A stretch of 64,000 nt of DNA from Mucilaginibacter conchicola (GCF_003432115.1 NZ_QWDC01000001.1:434001-498000), one strand, 5' to 3'. Shown: positions 45,638 through 56,391, counted from the first letter of the stretch. Made by a program: numbers and translations. The notes: a model not told the origin generated them from the letters alone.

Positions 45638-45866
45638 GTGTTCCGATGGAACACAATCCTTTATCATTATTCTTCTACCAACGAAATGTTCCTATGGAAC
45701 ATAGCTTCGTTTGAGCTTAAGTAGTTCATGTAAGTTTATTAGATCTATTAAATCCAACGTATTCTGAAAAGCACCTTGTATGTTGTACTGCTTTTTGAAA
45801 TTTATGTTCCGTCGGAACATATCGTCGGTAGAAAAGTATTCCAAAATTTTTCGTTCCGTAGGAACG
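45638..45866. repeat. Four GTTCC-GGAAC palindromes upstream of the IS200-like gene
   Basis: Exact palindromes with 3-base loops are at 45638-45654 (GTGTTCCGATGGAACAC), 45686-45702 (ATGTTCCTATGGAACAT), 45804-45820 (ATGTTCCGTCGGAACAT) and 45852-45866 (CGTTCCGTAGGAACG). The loop bases differ while the GTTCC/GGAAC arms are kept. The region 45618-45898 has no gene. A worn copy (GTTCTGACGAAAC) lies downstream of the transposase at 46368-46380. They look like REP-type hairpins recognised by IS200/RAYT-type transposases. Confidence 0.8.
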
Positions 45867-45898
45867 ATTCGTGTATATTGGATATTAAATTATAAACC

Positions 45899-46359
45899 GT
45901 GCCTAACACCTACACTCAACTTCACATCCATTTTGTTTTTGCGGTTAAATATAGAAATGCACTTATCAGCAAAGACTGGAAAGAACAACTTCATAAATTT
46001 ATAACTGGTATTTTTCAAAAGAACGAACATAAAATGCTGCAAATAAACAGCATGCCTGATCATATTCACATCTTCATCGGCTTAAGACCACACCAGTCGG
46101 TTTCTGCCTTGATTCAAAATATAAAAACCGAAAGCAGTAAATGGATCAGGGAACAAAAATTTTGTTCGCATCCTTTCGCTTGGCAAGAAGGTTACGGCGC
46201 ATTTTCTTATGCAAAAGCCAGGTATCAACCCTAATCAATTACATTGCTAATCAAGAAGCCCATCACAAAAAAGAAACTTTTTTAGATGAATACCGAAAAA
46301 TACTAAGTGCTTTTGACATAGAATGGGATGAACGCTACATATTTAAAGAACCAGAGTAA
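45899..46359 (+). pseudogene. IS200/IS605-family TnpA-like transposase, frameshifted
   Basis: The gene starts at GTG 45899 and encodes a Y1-type transposase: the HUH motif is in MPDHIHIFIG and the catalytic tyrosine in GAFSYAK. After residue 106 the frame ends early at 46234; the rest (SQVSTLINYIANQEAHHKK to FKEPE) continues in the -1 frame to 46359. Joined at the A-run 46213-46216 the product would be 153 residues, full length for this family. The most likely cause is loss of one A from that run. A -1 slip on A-AAA-G is possible in principle but is not typical of IS200. It sits among REP-like palindromes. Confidence 0.82.
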
Positions 46360-46500
46360 CACGAATTGTTCTGACGAAACACAATAAATAACTTTCTTTT
46401 TCTACGACAAGATCTTCTTAATGAACATGGGCATTTTCAGATCTCGCTTTGTCAAAATATATTCCTTTTACACACCGATAACAATTATTTAGAAATTTTA

Positions 46501-46533
46501 TTTGGAAGATAAATCCTCATTGCCCTATATTTG
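46501..46533 (+). promoter_or_regulatory. Promoter of the metY-metX-hom operon
   Basis: TTTG at 46501-46504, 21 bases, TATATTTG at 46526-46533: both boxes match the Bacteroidota consensus exactly. Transcription would start near 46540, about 45 bases before the SAM riboswitch. Confidence 0.75.
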
Positions 46534-46582
46534 AAACAATATTTGGTAGCAATACCATGATCAATTTTCCCTCACACGGATT

Positions 46583-46699
46583 TTGATTTATAAAGAAGCG
46601 GCGAGAGATCAGGCTCTGAGAACCGCTGGCAACCCTGCAAAGTGCAGAAGGTGCCAATTCCTGTCCCGGAGAATAGGTTACCCGGGGGATATAAATTAA
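46583..46699 (+). ncRNA. SAM-I (S-box) riboswitch
   Basis: The core has AGCGG/CCGCT (P2), GGCAACCCTGCAAAGTGCAG (J-P3) and AAGGTGCCAATTCCTG, a near-invariant S-box signature. P4 is CCCGG/CCGGG. The outer P1 helix is TTGATTTATA at 46583-46592 paired with TATAAATTAA at 46690-46699. The P1 3' strand ends 5 bases before the ATG of the leader gene at 46705 and occupies its AT-rich start region, so SAM binding would be expected to hide that start. No terminator hairpin follows directly. Confidence 0.93.
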
Positions 46700-46704
46700 T
46701 AGTC

Positions 46705-46818
46705 ATGAAAAGTCTGATTTATTTAGCCCAACAAAACACATCGCAAACCCAAACGGGTGCATTTACTGTATACAACCTTTCTACCGGCTGTATTTGTATG
46801 TGTTGCTGCTGCTGTTGA
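46705..46818 (+). CDS. Cysteine-rich 37-codon leader gene between the SAM riboswitch and metY
   Basis: ATG at 46705 opens a 37-residue frame ending TGA at 46816-46818, too short for standard gene finding. The first 28 residues (MKSLIYLAQQNTSQTQ...) look ordinary; the last nine are CICMCCCCC, so seven of the final nine codons are Cys and one is Met. The Cys codons alternate TGT and TGC, so this is not a simple repeat tract. It begins 6 bases after the SAM-I P1 helix and ends 115 bases before metY. Amino-acid-rich leader genes next to biosynthetic operons usually sense supply of that amino acid through ribosome stalling. A metal- or thiol-binding peptide is the other idea. Translation has not been shown. 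Confidence 0.7.
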   Translation: MKSLIYLAQQNTSQTQTGAFTVYNLSTGCICMCCCCC

Positions 46819-48247
<1,429 letters not shown>

Positions 48248-48328
48248 AGACCTTCTATTAGTTTTTTAGTTTTTAAGTGATAGTTACAGGGAGCGGGCAA
48301 CCGCTCCCGAATAACTGAAAAAGAAGAA

Positions 48329-49384
48329 ATGAGTACACAAACCTTTACTTATACAGGGACTTTCGAACTTGAATCGGGCCGTAAACTACAAGGTATTGAA
48401 GTAGGTTACAATACTTACGGCACCCTCAATAAAAACCGGGATAACGTAGTGTGGGTATGCCATGCCCTCACTGCAAATTCCGACGTTTTTGATTGGTGGA
48501 AAGGCCTTTTCGGGCCGGAAGATCATTTTAACCCGGATGAGCATTTTATCATCTGTGCTAACGTATTGGGGTCGCCTTATGGCACTATCAATCCGTTGAG
48601 TACTAACCCCGCCACCGGTCAGCCTTATTTTTTGGCATTTCCTGAATACACCATAAGGGATATTGTTAAAGCGCACCAGTTGTTAGCCAACCATTTAGGT
48701 ATCGATAAGATAGAGATCCTTTTAGGCGGTTCATTAGGTGGCCAGCAGGCTTTAGAGTGGAGCATTATTGAGCAGGATCGTATCAAAAACCTGATACTGA
48801 TAGCTACCAACGCCAATCATTCGCCATGGGGCATTGCCTTCAACGAATCGCAACGTTTAGCCATAAGCGCCGACCGCACTTTCCAGGCGGGCAGCATTGA
48901 TGGTGGCGCTAAAGGTTTAAAAGCAGCAAGAAGTATTGCGCTCCTATCCTACCGTAATTATAAAACCTACGGTATTACCCAGCAGGAAGACAGCGACGAA
49001 ACGCCTGAAACCTTCAAGGCAGCAAGCTATCAAAATTACCAGGGCCAAAAACTGGTTAACCGTTTTAATGCATATAGCTATTGGTACCTGTCAAAAGCGA
49101 TGGATTCGCACAATGTGGGCCGCGGTCGTGGTAGCGTAGATAAAGCGCTTGGCCTGGTAAAAGCCCGCACATTAGTAATTGGCATAAAATCAGATGTGTT
49201 GTTCCCTATCGAGGAGCAGCAGTATCTGTTCAGACATATTCCTAAATCGGCATTTGCCGAGTTAGACTCGTTTTATGGTCACGATGGTTTCCTGATAGAG
49301 ACCGAAGATCTTACAAAGGTGATCACATCCTTCCTTAAAACGGATGTAAAGGGAAAAATTATTGAATTACAAAAAATAGCTTAA
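48329..49384 (+). CDS. metX: Homoserine O-acetyltransferase
   Basis: The 351-residue alpha/beta hydrolase-fold enzyme acylates homoserine. The nucleophile elbow is GGSLGGQQALEWS, the aspartate is in KSDVLFPIEEQ and the histidine in YGHDGFLIE. The N-terminal FELESGRKLQGIEVGYNTYG and the HALTANSDV region are typical of MetX. Its stop overlaps the hom start by one base, so translation is coupled. The acyl group (acetyl or succinyl) cannot be read with certainty; acetyl is likely given the MetY partner. Confidence 0.95.
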   Translation: MSTQTFTYTGTFELESGRKLQGIEVGYNTYGTLNKNRDNVVWVCHALTANSDVFDWWKGLFGPEDHFNPDEHFIICANVLGSPYGTINPLSTNPATGQPYFLAFPEYTIRDIVKAHQLLANHLGIDKIEILLGGSLGGQQALEWSIIEQDRIKNLILIATNANHSPWGIAFNESQRLAISADRTFQAGSIDGGAKGLKAARSIALLSYRNYKTYGITQQEDSDETPETFKAASYQNYQGQKLVNRFNAYSYWYLSKAMDSHNVGRGRGSVDKALGLVKARTLVIGIKSDVLFPIEEQQYLFRHIPKSAFAELDSFYGHDGFLIETEDLTKVITSFLKTDVKGKIIELQKIA

Positions 49385-50619
49385 TGAGCAAGAAACTTAC
49401 CATTGGCCTCTTCGGCTTCGGCGTTGTAGGCCAGGGACTGTACGATATCATCAAAACGAAGAACCTTAACCTGGAGATTGTAAAGATCGCCATCAAAAAC
49501 CCTGAGAAAGACCGCTCTCTTCCAAAAGAGCTGTTTACAACAGACAGGGACGATATATTGAACAACCCTGAAATTAACACGGTTGTTGAACTGATAAACG
49601 ATACCGAAGCTGCATTTGAGATCGTATCTCGCGCACTTAGCTCAGGCAAAAACGTAGTATCGGCGAGCAAGAAAATGATCGCTACTTATTTGAACGAGTT
49701 GATAGAACTTCAGCAAAAACACGGCACATCTTTACTGTATGAAGGCTCTGTATGCGGTAGTATCCCAATCATCCGTAACCTTGAGGAATACTATGATAAC
49801 GAGTTACTACATTCTATCAGTGGTATTTTCAACGGTTCATCAAACTACATCCTTTCAAAAGGATTTTTAGAGGGACTGGATTATGCATCAGCCCTTAAAC
49901 AAGCACAAGACCTTGGCTTTGCCGAAACCGACCCAACTATGGATGTTGGCGGCTATGATGCAAAATACAAACTCATCATCGCGGCTGCGCATGCTTACGG
50001 TGTGGTTATCGATCCTAAAGATGTATTGAATGTAGGTATCCAGAATTTATCTGCAAAAGACCTGCAGTACGCCCGCGAAAAGAACCTGAAGATAAAACTT
50101 GTTCCGGTAGCTAAGGAATTAGACGACCGCCATGTAACTTTATTTGTATTGCCGAAATTTGTTAACGAGAGCGAGTTCCTGTACAATGTTGAGTACGAAT
50201 ACAACGGTGTAACCGTACAAGCTGCCTTTGCCGATCAGCAATTCTTTTTCGGTAAGGGTGCCGGTGGCCACCCTACGGGTTCGGCTGTGTTATCAGATAT
50301 TGCGGCCCTACGTTACAACTATGCTTACGAATACAAAAAAGCAAAGGCTGATAATAACCGCCTGCAATTCACCAACAACGTAGACATTAATATTTACCTG
50401 CGTTATGAGGACGAAGCCTTAGTTGAGGCTCTGGAGTTTGAACATATCCATGAGCGTTTCTACTCGGGCAGTTACAAGTTTGTTATCGGTAAGGTCAACT
50501 TACAAAAACTGATAGATAACCAGCAACAAATAGCAGATACAGGCGCATTTGTTGCTTTTGCAGATCAATTATCGGGCGTTGCTTTGGCGGCAAACAAATT
50601 GCAGGAAGCCGAAGCTTAA
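49384..50619 (+). CDS. hom: Homoserine dehydrogenase
   Basis: The 411-residue enzyme reduces aspartate semialdehyde to homoserine. The NAD(P) motif is LFGFGVVGQGLYDI, and GSVCGSIPIIRNL with ISGIFNGSSNYILSKG and GFAETDPTMDVGGYDAKYKL are the catalytic-core signatures. It has no fused aspartate kinase and ends with a region of about 80 residues that is not a clear ACT domain. Overlap with metX shows one operon: hom supplies homoserine to MetX, which feeds MetY. A terminator follows 22 bases later. Confidence 0.96.
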   Translation: MSKKLTIGLFGFGVVGQGLYDIIKTKNLNLEIVKIAIKNPEKDRSLPKELFTTDRDDILNNPEINTVVELINDTEAAFEIVSRALSSGKNVVSASKKMIATYLNELIELQQKHGTSLLYEGSVCGSIPIIRNLEEYYDNELLHSISGIFNGSSNYILSKGFLEGLDYASALKQAQDLGFAETDPTMDVGGYDAKYKLIIAAAHAYGVVIDPKDVLNVGIQNLSAKDLQYAREKNLKIKLVPVAKELDDRHVTLFVLPKFVNESEFLYNVEYEYNGVTVQAAFADQQFFFGKGAGGHPTGSAVLSDIAALRYNYAYEYKKAKADNNRLQFTNNVDINIYLRYEDEALVEALEFEHIHERFYSGSYKFVIGKVNLQKLIDNQQQIADTGAFVAFADQLSGVALAANKLQEAEA

Positions 50620-50640
50620 TTATAAAACATTGCTTAAATA

Positions 50641-50677
50641 AAAAGCCGTTCGGGAAATCCTGAACGGCTTTTTTATT
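50641..50677 (+). terminator. Terminator of the met operon
   Basis: AAAAGCCGTTCGGG / CCTGAACGGCTTTT stem followed by TTTTATT. Confidence 0.92.
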
Positions 50678-50690
50678 GACGAGAGCCTTT

Positions 50691-50721
50691 AAAAACGAAA
50701 GGCTCCCTTGCGGGAGCCTTT
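50691..50721 (-). terminator. Terminator of the E2 gene (minus strand)
   Basis: AAAGGCTCCC / GGGAGCCTTT stem with TTGC loop at 50698-50721; the minus strand then reads CGTTTTT. Confidence 0.85.
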
Positions 50722-50758
50722 ACTGCGGACTCACAAATTAAATTAACTATATTCTGTA

Positions 50759-52300
50759 CTATAAACTCCTGTTTGGATCCCAGTTTTCGAGGTAATGGGC
50801 TACCCTGCTCACAAACGAGCCGCCTAACGCACCATCAACAACGCGATGGTCATAAGATAATGAAAGGAACATCATGTGCCTTATAGCAATGGCATCGCCT
50901 TTTGGTGTTTCAATAACAGCCGGTTTCTTCTTAATCGCCCCTACTGCTAAGATGGCTACCTGCGGCTGGTTAATGATAGGCGTACCCATCACGTTACCGA
51001 AAGAGCCGACGTTGGTGATGGTAAATGTACCCTCGCGCACATCATCAGGTTGTAGTTTGTTGCCGCGTGCACGGTTAGCCAGATCATTAACCGCTTTGGT
51101 TAAGCCTATCAGGCTTAGCTCATCTGCCTTTTTAATAACCGGGACAATCAGGTTACCACTTGGTAAAGCTGTGGCCATACTGATGTTGATATCCTTTTTC
51201 TTGATGATCTGTGTACCGTTTACAGATACGTTGATCATCGGGAAATCTTTGATGGCTTTAACAACTGCCTCAATAAATATCGGTGTAAAGGTAATCTTCT
51301 CGCCCTCGCGTTTTTCGAATGAATTTTTAACTTTCTCGCGCCATAGCACCAGCTCGGTAACATCAGCTTCAACAAATGAGGTTACGTGCGGCGAGGTTTG
51401 CTTGCTGTAAACCATGTGGTCGGCAATCAGCTTGCGCATACGGTCCATCTCAATGATCTCCTGCCCGCCTGATACCGACGTAGCGGCAGCCGGTGCTGCA
51501 GGCGCAGGTTCAGCTTTTGATGCTTCTGTACCCGGTTGTGGTGCAGGTGGTACTTGTTGATGAGAGGCTTCAAAAATAGGCTCTGCTTTTGGCAGAGGCG
51601 CTTGCTCTTGTTGTGGTGCAGTAGTTTCAGTAGCCACAGGCGCAGTTTGCTGTGCTATAAAGTTCTGTGTCGACTGGCTTTTTGCTCCGCGTTTCTGGAT
51701 ATACTCCAGCAGGTCGTCTTTTGTTAAACGGCCCTCTGCCCCGGTGCCTGGTATGCGATCAAGTTCATCGTTACCTATACCCTCTTGTATAGCAATATTC
51801 TTTACCAATGGCGAGTAAAAACGGTTCTCGTATTTAACACCTTCGGCAACAGGTGCAGCTTGTTGTTCTTCTTTTGGTTCAAGCTGATCTAATCCCGGGA
51901 TATCAGCCACAGGTACAGCTTCGGGTTGCTGAGCAGGCTCGGGTTGTTGAGTCTCTTTAGGTTGTTCAGTAACTTCAGGTTGTATTTCTTCAACGCGTTC
52001 GGCAACCGGCTGTTCAGGCATTTTTTCTTCTGCTACAGGTTGCGAATTTTCTTCAGGAGCGTCGGTTTCTATGATAGCGATGACAGAACCTACTTGTACT
52101 ATATCGTCTTCTTTGCAAAGTTGCTCAACTAATTTTCCAGATACCGGAGAAGGAACTTCAGAGTCTACCTTATCGGTAGCTATCTCCATAACTGCCTCAT
52201 CTGCTTCAATATAATCGCCTGGTTTTTTATTCCATTTAATTATTGTTGCCTCTGCAACACTTTCCCCCATTTTCGGCAGTAATAATTGGTATTTGGCCAT
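50759..52300 (-). CDS. 2-oxoacid dehydrogenase E2 acyltransferase (lipoyl)
   Basis: The 513-residue protein has one N-terminal lipoyl domain with lipoyl lysine K44 in ATDKVDSEV, a long proline/glutamine/alanine-rich linker, an E3-binding domain at about 162-208 (YSPLVKNIAIQEGIG), and a catalytic domain from about 280 ending with histidine H485 in SYDHRVVDGALGG. The substrate set could be branched-chain 2-oxoacids, pyruvate or 2-oxoglutarate; the neighbours do not say. It lies 45 bases downstream of cinA on the minus strand. Confidence 0.93.
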   Translation of the reverse strand: MAKYQLLLPKMGESVAEATIIKWNKKPGDYIEADEAVMEIATDKVDSEVPSPVSGKLVEQLCKEDDIVQVGSVIAIIETDAPEENSQPVAEEKMPEQPVAERVEEIQPEVTEQPKETQQPEPAQQPEAVPVADIPGLDQLEPKEEQQAAPVAEGVKYENRFYSPLVKNIAIQEGIGNDELDRIPGTGAEGRLTKDDLLEYIQKRGAKSQSTQNFIAQQTAPVATETTAPQQEQAPLPKAEPIFEASHQQVPPAPQPGTEASKAEPAPAAPAAATSVSGGQEIIEMDRMRKLIADHMVYSKQTSPHVTSFVEADVTELVLWREKVKNSFEKREGEKITFTPIFIEAVVKAIKDFPMINVSVNGTQIIKKKDINISMATALPSGNLIVPVIKKADELSLIGLTKAVNDLANRARGNKLQPDDVREGTFTITNVGSFGNVMGTPIINQPQVAILAVGAIKKKPAVIETPKGDAIAIRHMMFLSLSYDHRVVDGALGGSFVSRVAHYLENWDPNRSL

Positions 52301-52345
52301 AAGTAAAACTGTATATCAGTGACCAAATTTAGGGAAAATGAAAGG

Positions 52346-53593
52346 TTATGTGGTAGTTTCTTTTATTAAAGTATTCAACATAAAAAATGCCCCTACGGCA
52401 CTTCTTTCAATGTTTTGCACACGCTTATTACCAAATGTGAATTTCTTTGCGATGGTTTTATTTGCATTTGCCACCGCTATCCAAACGGTGCCTACAGGCT
52501 TCTCTTCGGTGCCACCATCAGGGCCGGCAATTCCGGTTATTGCGATGGCAAAATCCGACTTAAATTGTTGTAAAGCACCCGCAACCATCTCCCTTACCGT
52601 CTGCTCGCTAACAGCCCCAAACTGGTAAAGGGTTTCTTCCTTTACACCCAGTATACTTTGCTTCAGATCGTTTGAGTATGAGATAGCACCACCCAGATAA
52701 ACAGCAGATGAACCGGGATGTTGTGTTAGTAAATGTGATACATAACCACCCGTGCAACTTTCCGCAACAGAAAGGGTAAAATCATGTTGCTTCATAGTAT
52801 CAAGTATTACCTTTTCTATAGGTTTATCTTCTTCGGCAATAACATTAATACCTACGCGCTCTATTATTTTTGCAGCGAAAGCTTCTATCTCCTGCCTCAA
52901 CTGGTCTTCATCCTCGCCATCGCCGCTTAAGCGAAGGCGCACCTGCCCCATTTTTGGCAAATAAGCCAGCTTTATATAAGGCGGCAGGCTATCCTCGATA
53001 TCCGCTATTTTTTCAGCAAGATATGATTCGCCCTCTCCTGCTGTCAATATTGTTTTATGTACGATGACAGGCAGTTGCAGAGTACTTTTCAACTTCGGCA
53101 CCACCTGGTCCTGCATCATATATTGCATTTCAAAAGGTACGCCCGGCATCGATACATATATCTTACCACTTTCATTAAACCACATGCCAGGTGCTGTACC
53201 ATTGTGGTTCAATATCACCTCGCAGTTTTGGGGCACTTGAGCCTGCAGGCGGTTAACATCAAGCATTGGGCGGTTGTAGCGCTTAAAAATGTTCAGCACA
53301 TTGTTTAGCGCGTCATCATTCATCACCAGCGGTACATTGAAATACTCGGCCAGGGTTTGTTTGGTGATATCATCTTTAGTGGGCCCCAAACCACCGGTTA
53401 TCAAAATAATATCTGCGCGTAAAGCGGCTTCGGCCAAGGCCTTAAGGATATGCTCGCGGCTGTCTGATACTGATGAGATCTGCTTAACTCTTATCCCTTC
53501 CCGGTTAAGCAATTGCGCCATCCATGCCGAGTTGGTATCAACAATTTGCCCTATCAGTATCTCGTCGCCAATGGTTATTATTTCTGCCAGCAT
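52346..53593 (-). CDS. cinA: CinA-like protein, nicotinamide-nucleotide amidase fusion
   Basis: The 415-residue protein fuses an N-terminal MoaB/MoeA-like domain (IGDEILIGQIVDTNSAWMAQ, ITGGLGPTKDDIT) with a C-terminal nicotinamide mononucleotide deamidase domain (VAESCTGGYVSHLLT, AITGIAGPDGGTEEKPVGTVW). This is the full-length CinA form. The deamidase recycles NMN in NAD metabolism; the older competence label is historical. It begins one base after lptD ends. Confidence 0.95.
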   Translation of the reverse strand: MLAEIITIGDEILIGQIVDTNSAWMAQLLNREGIRVKQISSVSDSREHILKALAEAALRADIILITGGLGPTKDDITKQTLAEYFNVPLVMNDDALNNVLNIFKRYNRPMLDVNRLQAQVPQNCEVILNHNGTAPGMWFNESGKIYVSMPGVPFEMQYMMQDQVVPKLKSTLQLPVIVHKTILTAGEGESYLAEKIADIEDSLPPYIKLAYLPKMGQVRLRLSGDGEDEDQLRQEIEAFAAKIIERVGINVIAEEDKPIEKVILDTMKQHDFTLSVAESCTGGYVSHLLTQHPGSSAVYLGGAISYSNDLKQSILGVKEETLYQFGAVSEQTVREMVAGALQQFKSDFAIAITGIAGPDGGTEEKPVGTVWIAVANANKTIAKKFTFGNKRVQNIERSAVGAFFMLNTLIKETTT

Positions 53594-53594
53594 A

Positions 53595-56339
53595 TTAGTT
53601 AAAGCCAGGGTTGTTGGTGTAATCGCTTCGCTTGCTTAGTTTCAGATCCTGCAATATGGTCGATTTTACCTTAAGTGTTACGTTATAAGATTTGTAAAAA
53701 CCAAAAGGCAGCCAGTTTATAGACAGGTCCCAACAGTGCAGGTCGCGGTAAATAGCAAATGATGTTGCATCAGAGAGTTTCATGGCCTTAAGGTCATAAG
53801 TGGTGTTGTATTGTATCTTCCACTTTTGCGTAAGGCTAACATCGCCACTTATCATCAAGGTATTACTGGTAACACCTTTATTGGTGTAGCCATTAAAATA
53901 AGCAAAACTGTAATTTAACGACAAATTCCACGGGACATTGAAATCAATATACGCACTTGGATCGCCGTTCATTAAAGCTAAGCGCTGCGCCTGGTCGGGC
54001 GACATGGTTTGTAGGGATGTTCCGGGTGGCAATTGCGTTTTCTTAGGCGAAAACGACGATGAGTTTAAACTCGAACTCATGGATACGCTAAAATTTGTTA
54101 AGGTTGGGAACTTTCCATCTTGCCAGGTATAGCGGTTTATCTGGCGCTTATATCTGAATATCTGTGCAGAGGTTATTGAGTCTCGCACCACCGTAACGTA
54201 GGGGTCAAGAGATCCGTTAAAACTTAAATTAACTTTTTGATTAAAAATAGATGTGTGACCATTGAATGCTATAGGCTGCAACTTTAACGAATCGGCCGCA
54301 AAGTTGTAAAAGGTTGAAAATGTTAAACCCTGCAAAATCGGGATCTTTCTGTCCACACCAGAGGTATCGGTACTTTTTGCTTTAACCTTAGCCTCAATGG
54401 TATTATCGAGCGAGAAGTTGATACCCGCCTGTTTACCTGAAGATGGCCCACCATAAGGTAATCCGTCAAAAATAGAATAGCGCGTAGCATAATATGGATA
54501 CGGCACAGTAGCACTGCTAACTGCAGTACGGTAAAACCCATAGCTCGGATCGCCAAAATCAGGGCGGTATGAAAAACCGATAGACGGAGTGCTGATATGC
54601 CTTATTGCTTTAAGGTTACCGCCTTTTTTAAATTGTAAAACACCATATAGCTTTGTTGAAAAACCAGCATTAATCATGTAATCATACGCCCGGTTAAAGC
54701 CCGGTATGGTGTCTCTAACCTGGGTAACTTGCCCTGCAGTTGTGCCCCTATCATATCTTATCCTTGTGCTTTGCAAATACCAGCGCTCGGTATAGTTAAC
54801 ACCTGTGTTAAATTGAAAAAACTTTGCAAGGGTTGTGTTAAATGCCACCGGGATAGTATGCTGCATACCATTCTGTAAGCGTTTGCTAAGTGTTGTTGAT
54901 TTAAACAGCTCTGACTCGGGTATGTTATTTAAACGGTTGGTAGCCTGCAAACTATAACCAACGGTAATCTTTTCGTACCATTTAGGATTAATGCTCTCCG
55001 GGTTTTTAAAGGGGCTAAGAGTAGCCATGTTAAAACTCAGGGTTGGCAACTCAAGATTAACGGTTTTTTGTGCAAGATCCTGGCTGTGACCTAATGAAAT
55101 ATTTAAATTGAACGGCGAATTTGCCCACGTTTTACCATAGTTGATACTTGATCTTAACGAGTTTTGCGTAAGCGATTGCAGGTTAAAGTTACTTTGGTTT
55201 ACACTATTAGAGTAAAATGTTGATGTACCCGCGTTAACAGATGCGCTAAATGTAGTACCGGGATTTGCATTAGGATCTTGCGAGTGTGTCCAGGTAATGT
55301 TAAAATCTTTGGCTGCCGGATCGCCGGGCAGGCCGTAGTTATGCGAACCGTAAGCAAGCGTTAAACTACCGCCATATTTATAACGTTTTAAATAACGTGC
55401 GTTGGTATTTATCTCGTATGACCCTCTTGAATAGATGGTGGCCATAGTGGTAACATCTATATTATCATTAATGGCCATGTAATAGCCAATATTGCGCAAA
55501 AAGAAACCCAGTTTCTGATCCTCACCAAATGAAGGCAGTATTACCCCGGATGTTCTTGAATCGGGTTTTGGGAAAAAGCCAAAAGGTAAACCTATAGGTA
55601 GTGGCACCCCTGCTATCTCCAGGTATGCGGGGCCTGATATTATACGTTTCTTTTGCCCGATACCTTTTGTAATAACAATACCAAAGTGAGTATCTGGATA
55701 TGGCAAGTTACAGGTACTGAATATTACGTTACGATAAGCAACTTCATCTTCATTTAGGCGCTTTGCCTGCCCGCCAGAAATAAAATTACCATCCTGCTCT
55801 GATGCAGGGTTCCAGATCTTTACCTTCTTGGTTTTGTAGTCAAATATCAGCGAGTCTGAAGCTATAGGCTTTTCTTCTTTTGATTTAGAAAGCGGGCGGC
55901 CTATATAACGTTTACTTTTGGGGTCGATAGAGCCACGTGCAAATATTAAGTGCGTTTTTTCGTTTACTCGAATATAATCGGCATCAAGCTCAAAATCTTC
56001 GTAGGTAACGCGTGCCTTGCCATAAAGGTGGGTTATTTTGTGCTCGTTATCTACAAAGGTTGAATCTTCGGCAACAGATTTTACGATAGATTTTAGCCCG
56101 CCGGCGCTTGGAGTAGTGTCTTGTTTGGTAGTAAGTTGCCCTGCTTTTGGTGCAGGATTGTTCTTATTACGATTACTTTTGTCTTTCTTATCAAGCTTCA
56201 GCAAACGCCTGTCGCGGATAGAATCAAGCTTAATAATAGTGTCTCTAACAGTTACGCTATGGTATCCATGTTTAGCAGACGCCATTATGTTAACTATTAA
56301 AACAAGCGCAAGTAGAAAAAAAAGCCTGACTAATTTCAA
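53595..56339 (-). CDS. lptD: LPS-assembly protein LptD (OstA-like), TTG start
   Basis: The 914-residue protein has a signal-like N-terminus, an OstA/LptD N-terminal domain (YGKARVTYEDFELDADYIRV near 105-125) and a long barrel region of LptD type with a strongly aromatic end. It moves lipopolysaccharide into the outer leaflet. No ATG suits the start: TTG at 56339 is the only good one before a stop at 56346-56348. It heads a minus-strand run with cinA and the E2 gene and diverges from the amidase gene. Confidence 0.9.
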   Translation of the reverse strand: MKLVRLFFLLALVLIVNIMASAKHGYHSVTVRDTIIKLDSIRDRRLLKLDKKDKSNRNKNNPAPKAGQLTTKQDTTPSAGGLKSIVKSVAEDSTFVDNEHKITHLYGKARVTYEDFELDADYIRVNEKTHLIFARGSIDPKSKRYIGRPLSKSKEEKPIASDSLIFDYKTKKVKIWNPASEQDGNFISGGQAKRLNEDEVAYRNVIFSTCNLPYPDTHFGIVITKGIGQKKRIISGPAYLEIAGVPLPIGLPFGFFPKPDSRTSGVILPSFGEDQKLGFFLRNIGYYMAINDNIDVTTMATIYSRGSYEINTNARYLKRYKYGGSLTLAYGSHNYGLPGDPAAKDFNITWTHSQDPNANPGTTFSASVNAGTSTFYSNSVNQSNFNLQSLTQNSLRSSINYGKTWANSPFNLNISLGHSQDLAQKTVNLELPTLSFNMATLSPFKNPESINPKWYEKITVGYSLQATNRLNNIPESELFKSTTLSKRLQNGMQHTIPVAFNTTLAKFFQFNTGVNYTERWYLQSTRIRYDRGTTAGQVTQVRDTIPGFNRAYDYMINAGFSTKLYGVLQFKKGGNLKAIRHISTPSIGFSYRPDFGDPSYGFYRTAVSSATVPYPYYATRYSIFDGLPYGGPSSGKQAGINFSLDNTIEAKVKAKSTDTSGVDRKIPILQGLTFSTFYNFAADSLKLQPIAFNGHTSIFNQKVNLSFNGSLDPYVTVVRDSITSAQIFRYKRQINRYTWQDGKFPTLTNFSVSMSSSLNSSSFSPKKTQLPPGTSLQTMSPDQAQRLALMNGDPSAYIDFNVPWNLSLNYSFAYFNGYTNKGVTSNTLMISGDVSLTQKWKIQYNTTYDLKAMKLSDATSFAIYRDLHCWDLSINWLPFGFYKSYNVTLKVKSTILQDLKLSKRSDYTNNPGFN

Positions 56340-56355
56340 AATTGATTATGAATAC

Positions 56356-56363
56356 TATTTTTG
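56356..56363 (+). promoter_or_regulatory. -7 box of the amidase-MCE transcript
   Basis: TATTTTTG fits TAnnTTTG. It lies 28 bases before the amidase ATG at 56392 in the 52-base divergent gap with lptD. The -33 part would lie in the start of lptD. Confidence 0.5.
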
Positions 56364-56391
56364 CACGGTACAGTTAACAGCCCCAAACATA

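Noticed and set aside
45638..45866. A short CRISPR array or set of terminators
   Set aside because: The palindromes have irregular spacing and varying loops, no spacers of constant length, and no T-runs; no cas genes are nearby.
46213..46216. Programmed -1 frameshift in the IS200-like transposase
   Set aside because: Possible in principle on A-AAA-G, but the family does not normally use it and no stimulating structure is seen; a lost base is simpler.
56038..56391. N-terminal extension of the amidase through the lptD region
   Set aside because: It is antisense to lptD and would hide the signal peptide at 56392.
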